Source of the DNA: Candidatus Kuenenia stuttgartensis | GTDB lineage: Bacteria > Bacteroidota > Bacteroidia > Flavobacteriales_D > Crocinitomicaceae | NCBI GenBank assembly: GCA_943326025.2 | Contig: CALPRR020000057.1 | Span: 1-12,552, forward strand | DNA length: 12,552 nucleotides | Direction of reading: 5' to 3' | Shown: piece by piece, positions 7,874 to 12,552 of the stretch | Layout: every line of letters begins with the position of its first letter | Position numbering within the stretch: the stretch's first letter is position 1 | Translations under genes and position numbers: made by a program | Notes under the pieces: model-generated | What the model saw: the letters and a program-made list of their open reading frames with translations, nothing else | The model's database searches: none | Told to the model about the DNA's origin: nothing

Positions 7874-7881
7874 CAAATATA
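7874..7881 (-). promoter_or_regulatory. purB: Candidate -7 promoter element (TAnnTTTG) for purB
   Basis: Read on the minus strand this is TATATTTG, an exact match to the Bacteroidota -7 consensus and the same octamer as at 349-356. It lies 68 nt upstream of the purB ATG. I found no TTG at the normal -33 distance, so the assignment rests on the -7 box and its position. Confidence 0.45.
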
Positions 7882-7926
7882 GTAATTCCATATGAACTTT
7901 ATATTAGATTATGGATAAAGTTAAAG

Positions 7927-7950
7927 ATCAATTTTATCAACAAAATTGAT
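7927..7950. repeat. 9-6-9 inverted repeat in divergent promoter region
   Basis: ATCAATTTT (7927-7935) and its perfect complement AAAATTGAT (7942-7950) are separated by ATCAAC. The position between two divergent genes, about 80 nt upstream of the 8030 start, suits an operator for a dimeric regulator. There is no T-run directly after it, which argues against an intrinsic terminator. The arms are A/T-rich, so chance is possible. Confidence 0.45.
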
Positions 7951-8029
7951 TAAGTTTTAAAGATTTCGGAGGTATTATTCATTTATTTGTATCTTTATTT
8001 CCAAAATCAAATATTGTTATAATTATCAT

Positions 8030-9412
8030 ATGTATTTAAGATTACTTTTCGGTTTATTTATCGCTATTATTTCATTTAATGCAAGTGCTTACAATAGTTC
8101 TTCAATTACACCTCCTGATTCTACTACTAAACTATTAGATAAAGCTGGTGCGATGCTTCTAGTTGATGAAGGAAGAGCATTGTTTGATGAAGGAAAAGTG
8201 AAAGACGCATTAAACCTTTTTAGAGAAGCTGCAGCAAAAGACCCTTATAACTGGAAACCTACCTACTGGATTTCTAGCTGTCACTTACATATGTCTAACT
8301 TTGGATTTGCTTTAAAATATGCTAAAGAATCACTACATACTGATCCAGAAAATATTGACAAAGAAGTTTATGAAATTATCGGACAAAGTTTTCACAATGT
8401 TGGACAGGTTGATTCTGCGCTTATTTACTACAACAAATGTTTAACACAATTATCAAAAACAAGAATTAAGGAATTAAAAATCAACGAAAAAATTGAGCAA
8501 TGTAATTTTGTTAATGCAGAAAAAGCAGCTGGAAAAAAATCATTACGTTCTAAATTACAAGGAGAAGTAAATTCTGGTTTTAACGAATATGCGCCAATCT
8601 TATCAAAAGGTGGAAAAGAAATCTATTTTACTTCTAGAAGAAATAACACTAAAGGAGGTAAAACAAATTTAGAAGATGATCAAGAGTTTTTTGAAGATAT
8701 TTATCGTGCTGAATGGAATGGTGATGATCAAAAATGGGATAGTATCACTAATGATATTGACCGTATCAACTCGGAAGGACATGATGCGATTACTTGGATT
8801 GCTCCAAATGGATTAATGGCTTATATGACGATGAATACTTCTATGTTAGAATCTAAAAAGAATAGAACTTCTAGTGCAGAAATTTGCGAAATTACTTTCA
8901 CGGATAAAGGAAAATGGTCAACTCCAAAAATCATTAAAAATAAAACAATCAACACTTCATTTTTTGAAAGTGGAGCAACTTTGACAGCTGATGGAAATAC
9001 AATGTATTTTGTTTCAGATCGTAACTTAAAAAACTCAACTGATTTATACGTAGTTCAAAAAGTTGGTAAAAAATGGGGTGATGCTATCGCGTTATCTGAT
9101 AGTATCAATTCTAAAGGAAGAGAAACGACTCCATTTATCTCAGCTGACGGAAGATTCTTATTCTTCAGTTCTGACGGTCATCCAGGAATGGGAGGTTTAG
9201 ATGTTTTTGTTTCAGAAAACGTAGGAGAAAATGTTTGGACAAAACCAGTAAATCTTGGTCTTATGGTCAATACTGTAAACAACGATTCTCATTTCCAATA
9301 CTACCCAGAAATGAAAAAAGCTATCTTAGCTGGTTCTGAAGTTATCGGTCAAAAATCAAGCATAGACATTTACGAGGTAGACATGAGTAGTTTTTCTTAT
9401 CCCAAGAGATAA
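8030..9412 (+). CDS. Exported TPR and PD40 (WD40-like propeller) protein lacking an OmpA domain
   Basis: A signal peptide spans residues 1-20 (cleavage after ASA). TPR-like helices follow at about 43-76, 77-110 and 112-145; the last carries GQVDSALIYYNKCL. From about 183 there are at least four PD40-type blades: NEYAPILSKGGKEIYFTSRR, HDAITWIAPNGLMAYMT, SGATLTADGNTMYFVSDR with DLYVV, and TTPFISADGRFLFFSSDGHP with GGLDVFVSE. This TPR-PD40 architecture is typical of Bacteroidota periplasmic or outer-membrane-associated proteins such as PorE-like ones. Those usually end in an OmpA peptidoglycan-binding domain. This 460-residue protein stops soon after the last blade and has no such domain or lipobox. 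A role in envelope organisation or protein interaction is inferred. The gene stands alone, divergent from purB. Confidence 0.85.
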   Translation: MYLRLLFGLFIAIISFNASAYNSSSITPPDSTTKLLDKAGAMLLVDEGRALFDEGKVKDALNLFREAAAKDPYNWKPTYWISSCHLHMSNFGFALKYAKESLHTDPENIDKEVYEIIGQSFHNVGQVDSALIYYNKCLTQLSKTRIKELKINEKIEQCNFVNAEKAAGKKSLRSKLQGEVNSGFNEYAPILSKGGKEIYFTSRRNNTKGGKTNLEDDQEFFEDIYRAEWNGDDQKWDSITNDIDRINSEGHDAITWIAPNGLMAYMTMNTSMLESKKNRTSSAEICEITFTDKGKWSTPKIIKNKTINTSFFESGATLTADGNTMYFVSDRNLKNSTDLYVVQKVGKKWGDAIALSDSINSKGRETTPFISADGRFLFFSSDGHPGMGGLDVFVSENVGENVWTKPVNLGLMVNTVNNDSHFQYYPEMKKAILAGSEVIGQKSSIDIYEVDMSSFSYPKR

Positions 9413-9627
9413 GTATTAATAAGTTCAATTTTTCTTCTGTACATTTTTTTATTTGTCAATTATACTTTTAGCAGTTTTTTTCTCTACTTTAAAAAAAAAC
9501 TTACAATTCAAGATAAAATAAAAAACTCAATAATTATCGTTAGCCTTCATTTACAATGATTTGCTAAAAAATAGATTATTTCAATAGGACTTCAAATTCA
9601 GCTTTGCTAGCAAATTATTATTAAGAT
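9413..9627. other. Convergent intergenic region, no gene seen
   Basis: This 215-nt, very A/T-rich gap separates the convergent genes ending at 9412 (plus) and 9628 (minus). It contains several T- and A-runs and a perfect 12-bp palindrome TTTGCTAGCAAA (9603-9614). I could not identify a convincing terminator hairpin, RNA gene or open reading frame. Confidence 0.6.
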
Positions 9628-9987
9628 TTACAAACTCTCCAATATATTCTCATTAACATGCCCGTTGGTAGCTAAAAACTGAACAAAGCGTTTTAATTTC
9701 AACTTAATCTCTTTTGGATCCCAATCCGTCAATCCTTCCCATTTGACGTGCAATAAGAACTTTTTATTCGCATTGGAAACCGTTATTTCTTCAAATGAAA
9801 GATGATCGGTAAAATCTTTGATATGCTTAACAAAAAGAGTAGCCACACGATAATGACCACTGATTGCCCCAGTTGACATTTTATCTTCTTCCAATTGCAG
9901 TTTAAAAACTTCAATCAATTCAGTTAATTCCTGAATAAAGGATTCTTTTTGATCCCAGAAGGCCTGATCTGTTTTTGTTGGTTTCAT
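9628..9987 (-). CDS. Small cytoplasmic protein of unknown function
   Basis: I do not recognise this 119-residue protein. It has no signal peptide or membrane segment. The N-terminal third (residues 8-35) is a charged, probably helical stretch, followed by a mixed region with FLLHVKWEGLTDWDPKEIKLKLKRF (split here as 77-86 and 87-101), which looks like a strand then a helix. No catalytic or metal-binding motif is apparent. It is a single-gene unit located after the terminator of the rplT operon (10035-10064), so it needs its own promoter. A TAACTTTA box (one base off TAnnTTTG) with a TTG 21 nt further upstream precedes it. Normal codon use and a full-length frame with ATG and TAA support a real gene. 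Confidence 0.65.
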   Translation of the reverse strand: MKPTKTDQAFWDQKESFIQELTELIEVFKLQLEEDKMSTGAISGHYRVATLFVKHIKDFTDHLSFEEITVSNANKKFLLHVKWEGLTDWDPKEIKLKLKRFVQFLATNGHVNENILESL

Positions 9988-10034
9988 TTTATTTAGTTAA
10001 TAATGTAAAGTTAAAAGTGATGAGCTATTGGAAA

Positions 10035-10064
10035 CAAAAAAGCCATTCACAAAGTGAATGGCTT
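10035..10064 (-). terminator. Intrinsic terminator of the thrS-infC-rpmI-rplT operon
   Basis: On the minus strand an 11-bp perfect stem (arms 10064-10054 and 10050-10040, core GCCATTCAC/GTGAATGGC) has a 3-nt loop and runs into a T-tract (TTTTTTGTTT, the complement of 10032-10041). It starts 31 nt after the rplT stop codon. This is a textbook rho-independent terminator. Confidence 0.93.
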
Positions 10065-10077
10065 AAGCTGTATAGAG
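10065..10077 (-). repeat. Downstream arm of a long-range 13-nt complementary pair
   Basis: The minus-strand sequence CTCTATACAGCTT lies 18 nt after the rplT stop and directly abuts the terminator stem. It is the exact complement of the segment at 10824-10836 upstream of rpmI. Confidence 0.5.
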
Positions 10078-10095
10078 TTCCCTAAGGTTACTTAA

Positions 10096-10443
10096 TTATT
10101 TTTTAATTGTTTCCACAATTGCTTTGAATGCTTCCGGTTGGTTCATTGCTAAATCAGCAAGAACTTTACGGTTCAATTCAATTCCACTTTTGTGGATAGC
10201 ACCCATGAATTGAGAATAGCTCATTCCGTGTTGACGAGCACCCGCGTTGATACGAGCGATCCATAAAGAACGGAAATTTCTTTTCTTTTGCTTACGACCT
10301 TCGTATGCGTAATTTAATCCTTTTTCAATTGCATTTTTAGCAACTGTCCAAACATTTTTTCTTCTTCCAAAGTAACCTTTGGCAAGCTTCATAAAGTTCT
10401 TTCTACGAGCTCTTGAAGCAACATGGTTTACCGATCTTGGCAT
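10096..10443 (-). CDS. rplT: 50S ribosomal protein L20
   Basis: This is a primary 23S rRNA-binding protein needed early in 50S assembly. In several bacteria it also represses its own operon. The 115-residue sequence has the full family pattern: a basic N-terminal extension (PRSVNHVASRARRKNFMKLA), GYFGRRKNVWTVAKNAIEKG, then the globular domain with FRSLWIARINAGARQHGMSYSQF (about 57-80) and DLAMNQPEAF near the end. The length is normal. It is the last gene of the operon and sits 159 nt after rpmI, an unusually long gap that is filled with predicted RNA hairpins. A strong terminator follows. Confidence 0.98.
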   Translation of the reverse strand: MPRSVNHVASRARRKNFMKLAKGYFGRRKNVWTVAKNAIEKGLNYAYEGRKQKKRNFRSLWIARINAGARQHGMSYSQFMGAIHKSGIELNRKVLADLAMNQPEAFKAIVETIKK

Positions 10444-10524
10444 AATTTTTTAGTTTTTTGATAGTGAGTGTTTCATTGTCGCAGAAAACTTTGTACTCAA
10501 ATATCGGGTTAACAATACTAAACC

Positions 10525-10618
10525 AGTCTGATCATTCAGACTATTTTTTATTAGTACATTACTGCACTAATGATTGTGTATAATCGAAAGCTAAGCTTTC
10601 AATTATTTCATACACAAT
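10525..10618 (-). promoter_or_regulatory. Predicted three-hairpin RNA element between rpmI and rplT
   Basis: On the sense (minus) RNA three hairpins follow each other. Hairpin 1 (10618-10573) has an outer 7-bp stem ATTGTGT/ACACAAT, a 5-nt one-sided bulge, and an inner 12-bp stem ATAATTGAAAGC/GCTTTCGATTAT (one U-G pair) with loop TTA. Its inner stem contains the rpmI stop codon. Hairpin 2 (10571-10550) has 9 bp (one G-U pair) with a GUAA loop, a GNRA-type tetraloop. Hairpin 3 (10542-10525) has 7 bp, AGTCTGA/TCAGACT, with loop ATGA. Only 1 and 7 nt separate them. The pairing is read directly; a regulatory role, such as binding of L20, is inferred. Confidence 0.6.
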
Positions 10619-10800
10619 TGTAATTTGATATTTGACATATCAGCAGGATGAACTAATCCAGCTTTCGTCAAATTTCTTTTTTGCTTTGTCGACTTCTTAG
10701 TTAAGATGTGACTTTTAAAAGCGTGTTTTCTTTTAATTTTACCACTTCCAGTTACAGTGAATCTCTTCTTTGCACTAGATTTAGTTTTCATTTTTGGCAT
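10603..10800 (-). CDS. rpmI: 50S ribosomal protein L35
   Basis: L35 is a small basic 50S subunit protein of 65 residues, the normal length. The family pattern is complete: PKMKTKSSAKKRFTVTGSGKIKR (begins at residue 2), KHAFKSHILTKKSTKQKRNL, then the C-terminal part ending LQLCMK, as in other Bacteroidota. It lies between infC (118-nt gap) and rplT (159-nt gap), the conserved gene order. The last codons and the stop are inside the first arm of a long predicted hairpin, which could affect termination, message stability or translation of rplT. A purine-rich GAAGAGAG precedes the ATG, but no true Shine-Dalgarno motif is present. Confidence 0.97.
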   Translation of the reverse strand: MPKMKTKSSAKKRFTVTGSGKIKRKHAFKSHILTKKSTKQKRNLTKAGLVHPADMSNIKLQLCMK

Positions 10801-10823
10801 CTCTCTTCGTTTTTAAAGTTTAC

Positions 10824-10836
10824 CTCTATACAGCTT
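10824..10836 (-). repeat. Upstream arm of a long-range 13-nt complementary pair
   Basis: On the minus strand this reads AAGCTGTATAGAG and ends 23 nt before the rpmI ATG. It is perfectly complementary to CTCTATACAGCTT (minus strand 10077-10065), which sits between the rplT stop and the terminator stem. The two arms therefore bracket rpmI and rplT in the transcript. Confidence 0.5.
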
Positions 10837-10840
10837 CTTT

Positions 10841-10916
10841 TAGTCATTAGTTTTTAGAAATTAGTCAATAGATCTAAAATTAACTATTGACTTTTGACTA
10901 ATTACTATTGACTAAT
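10841..10916 (-). repeat. CTATTGAC-type repeats, copy 2, with competing inverted repeats (infC-rpmI spacer)
   Basis: CTATTGAC or its complement occurs at 10864-10871, 10884-10891 and 10905-10912. Related TTTGACTA lies at 10893-10900 and TAGTCATTAG at 10841-10850. A perfect 12-bp inverted repeat is formed by 10860-10871 and 10905-10916. The same arm can pair instead over 9 bp (10863-10871 with 10884-10892) with a 12-nt loop. The segment begins 2 nt after the infC stop on the transcript and is related to the block at 289-338. Confidence 0.6.
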
Positions 10917-10918
10917 CA

Positions 10919-11467
10919 TTATTTTTTCTTAGGATTAATCATAATGATCATTCGTTTCCCTTCCAATTTCGGCATTTGCTCTACAGCACCGATATCTTCC
11001 AATTCAGTAACGAATTTCAACAATAATAATTCTCCTCTATCTTTAAATACAATAGTACGTCCTCTAAAGAATACATAAGCTTTCAACTTACTTCCTTCTT
11101 CTAAGAATTTACGTGCGTGTGCTAATTTAAAGTTAAAATCGTGCTCATCAGTATTCGGTCCAAAACGGATTTCTTTGATGACAATTTTACTTTGTTTCGC
11201 TTTTAATTCTTTCTCTTTACGCTTTTGATTGTACAAGAACTTACGATAATCCATAATCTTACACACAGGAGGAACAGCATTTGGCGAAATCTCAACTAAA
11301 TCTAACTCTTGTTCTTCAGCTAATTGAATCGCCTCAGATGTTTTCATTACTTGTGGTTCTTGTCCTTCAAATACAATCCTCACTTCACGAGCTGTGATTT
11401 TCTCGTTAATCTTGTGCTTATCGTTATCTTCTCTCTTTAAATTTGGTTTTCTAAAGTCTTTTCTCAT
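10919..11467 (-). CDS. infC: Translation initiation factor IF-3
   Basis: IF-3 binds the 30S subunit, prevents premature joining with 50S and checks start-codon and initiator tRNA pairing. The N-terminal domain (about 18-85) shows the typical INEKITAREVRIVFE and AEEQELDLVEISPNAVPPVCKIMDY stretches (cut here for length: residues 50-64 and 65-74). The Lys-rich linker is KRKEKELKAKQ, and the C-terminal domain has IKEIRFGPNTDEHDFNFKL and GRTIVFKDRGELLL. Length is 182 residues, normal. The start is the ATG at 11467: the next upstream in-frame codon is a stop, so the rare AUU start known from E. coli infC is not used. It lies 8 nt after thrS. Confidence 0.97.
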   Translation of the reverse strand: MRKDFRKPNLKREDNDKHKINEKITAREVRIVFEGQEPQVMKTSEAIQLAEEQELDLVEISPNAVPPVCKIMDYRKFLYNQKRKEKELKAKQSKIVIKEIRFGPNTDEHDFNFKLAHARKFLEEGSKLKAYVFFRGRTIVFKDRGELLLLKFVTELEDIGAVEQMPKLEGKRMIIMINPKKK

Positions 11468-11475
11468 TCAATTTA

Positions 11476-12552
11476 TTATGCGTTTATTGATAATTCGATT
11501 TCAATCGCTTTCTGAACTAATTGTCCAAACTCTTCAATCTTCATTGTGCCTAAATCTCCTTCACTTCTTTGGCGAACAGAAACTTCCTCATTTTCAGCCT
11601 CTTTATCTCCAACAATTAACATGAAAGGTATTTTCTTCAATTCTGAATCACGAATTTTTTTACCTATTTTCTCACTACGATCGTCAACGAAACCGCGAAT
11701 ATCGGAATTATTTAGCAATTCTAAAACTTTTTCTGCATACTCGTTGTATTTATCACTAATTGGAAGAATAGCAACTTGCTCTGTTGTCAACCATAATGGG
11801 AAGTCACCAGCACAATGTTCTAACAACACAGCAACAAATCGTTCCATCGAACCGAATGGTGCTCTATGCAACATTACTGGTCTGTGTTTTTGATTGTCAG
11901 CTCCTGTATATTCTAATTCAAAACGCTCTGGTAAATTGTAATCAACTTGGATTGTTCCTAATTGCCACTCTCTTCCTAAAGCATCTTGCACCATGAAATC
12001 TAATTTTGGTCCGTAGAATGCTGCCTCTCCTAATTCAACAACAGTTGGTAAACCTTTTTCTGCTGCTGCTTCGATGATTGCATTTTCAGCTTTCGTCCAG
12101 TTTTCGTCTGTTCCAATATATTTTGATGGATTCTCAGGATCTCTTAATGAAATTTGAGCTTTGAAATTATCGAATTTTAATGTTTTGAAAATATACAACA
12201 CTAAATCAATTACTTTCTTAAACTCATCTTTTACTTGATCTTGACTACAGAAAATATGTGCATCATCTTGAGTGAAACATCTTACACGTGTTAATCCATG
12301 CAACTCTCCACTTTGCTCATATCTATAAACAGTACCAAATTCTGCAAAACGAATTGGTAAATCTTTATAAGAACGAGGTCTAGTTTTGAAAATCTCACAG
12401 TGATGAGGACAGTTCATTGGTTTCAACAAGAACTCTTCGTTATCATCCGGTGTATTGATTGGCTGAAATGAATCAGCACCATATTTTTCGTAATGCCCAG
12501 AACAAACGTACAATTCTTTACTTCCGATATGAGGAGTAATTACTTGACTGTA
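11476..12552 (-). CDS. thrS: Threonyl-tRNA synthetase, C-terminal 358 residues (5' end outside window)
   Basis: It charges tRNA-Thr with threonine in the cytoplasm. The frame stays open to the window edge, starting YSQVITPHIGSKE, so the true start and the N-terminal TGS and editing domains are outside. Family enzymes have about 640 residues. The class II catalytic core is visible: MNCPHH with zinc ligand Cys48 (counting from the edge), motif 2 FGTVYRYE...RVRCFTQDDAHIF with zinc ligand His99, zinc ligand His229 in MLHRAP, and motif 3 GSMERF (234-239). The anticodon-binding domain follows from about residue 255 (TTEQVAILPISDKYNEYAEK) to the end. All three zinc ligands are kept. It is first in the conserved order thrS-infC-rpmI-rplT. 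Confidence 0.97.
   Translation of the reverse strand, partial: YSQVITPHIGSKELYVCSGHYEKYGADSFQPINTPDDNEEFLLKPMNCPHHCEIFKTRPRSYKDLPIRFAEFGTVYRYEQSGELHGLTRVRCFTQDDAHIFCSQDQVKDEFKKVIDLVLYIFKTLKFDNFKAQISLRDPENPSKYIGTDENWTKAENAIIEAAAEKGLPTVVELGEAAFYGPKLDFMVQDALGREWQLGTIQVDYNLPERFELEYTGADNQKHRPVMLHRAPFGSMERFVAVLLEHCAGDFPLWLTTEQVAILPISDKYNEYAEKVLELLNNSDIRGFVDDRSEKIGKKIRDSELKKIPFMLIVGDKEAENEEVSVRQRSEGDLGTMKIEEFGQLVQKAIEIELSINA

Larger units (their letters stand above)
7807..8029. other. Divergent intergenic spacer between purB and the TPR/PD40 gene
   Basis: This 223-nt A/T-rich spacer must hold promoters for both flanking genes. It contains the purB -7 box (7874-7881) and a 9-6-9 palindrome (7927-7950). 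The palindrome is flanked by direct repeats of TTAAAGAT (7921-7928, overlapping the left arm by two bases, and 7957-7964). For the gene at 8030 only imperfect -7 boxes are seen: TATCTTTA at 7990-7997 and TTTATTTG at 7982-7989, each one base off. No coding potential was found. Confidence 0.6.

Noticed and set aside
9396..9413. Hairpin CTTATC/GATAAG at the end of the TPR/PD40 gene as its terminator
   Set aside because: The stem is only 6 bp and A/T-rich, lies inside the coding end, and has no T-run directly after it.
9603..9614. Palindrome TTTGCTAGCAAA as a bidirectional terminator or binding site
   Set aside because: It has no loop-sized spacer and no T-tract on either side. A single 12-bp palindrome in A/T-rich DNA can be chance.
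10525..10551. Plus-strand terminator (7-bp stem followed by TATTTTTTATT)
   Set aside because: In plus orientation it fits a short intrinsic terminator, but there is no plus-strand gene upstream for it to serve. The same stem is better explained as part of the sense-strand hairpin cluster, though a role against antisense transcripts is not excluded.
10444..10602. tRNA or known small RNA gene in the rpmI-rplT spacer
   Set aside because: No cloverleaf arms, T-loop consensus (GTTCRANNC) or CCA-adjacent acceptor stem could be found. The hairpins are tandem rather than arranged around a junction.
11468..11478. Non-standard AUU start for infC as in E. coli
   Set aside because: An in-frame TGA immediately precedes the ATG at 11467, so an upstream start is impossible here.

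Overview
The window looks like chromosomal DNA of a Bacteroidota bacterium, most likely order Flavobacteriales. The reasons are strong A+T richness, start codons preceded by A/T-rich sequence rather than Shine-Dalgarno motifs, promoter -7 boxes of the TAnnTTTG type (349-356 and, on the minus strand, 7874-7881), and protein types typical of that group: a TPR plus PD40 envelope protein, a DnaG lacking most zinc ligands, and Bacteroidota-style L35 and IF3. No organism can be named from the sequence alone.

Layout. (1) Positions 1-274 hold the right end of an IS3-family insertion sequence: the C-terminal part of its transposase and a probable terminal inverted repeat. (2) Positions 289-338 hold A/T-rich repeats built on CTATTGAC. 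(3) A tight plus-strand operon runs 362-4873: polyprenyl diphosphate synthase, a small lipoprotein, DNA primase (dnaG) and an MscS-type channel, with gaps of 9, 2 and 4 nt. (4) It converges, with a 5-nt gap, on a minus-strand pair (4879-7806): purB followed 6 nt later by a secreted protein of unknown function. (5) A 223-nt divergent spacer contains a 9-6-9 palindrome. (6) A plus-strand gene (8030-9412) encodes an exported TPR/PD40 protein without the usual OmpA domain. (7) A lone unknown minus-strand gene lies at 9628-9987. (8) The translation operon thrS-infC-rpmI-rplT lies on the minus strand (12552 down to 10096) and ends in a clear intrinsic terminator at 10035-10064.

Most genes are housekeeping genes: isoprenoid chain synthesis, replication priming, purine synthesis, tRNA charging, translation initiation and 50S assembly. 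The most interesting material is non-coding and lies in the infC-rpmI-rplT part of the last operon. The rpmI-rplT spacer (159 nt) can form three closely packed hairpins on the sense RNA. One is a 19-bp bipartite hairpin that buries the rpmI stop codon, and one is a 9-bp hairpin capped by a GUAA tetraloop. The infC-rpmI spacer (118 nt) has two mutually exclusive stems that share one arm. A 13-nt segment just upstream of rpmI is perfectly complementary to a segment between rplT and the terminator. L20 is known to autoregulate this operon in Proteobacteria and Firmicutes through structured mRNA, so an unrelated flavobacterial control element is a reasonable hypothesis. It rests on base pairing read by eye and needs comparative testing.
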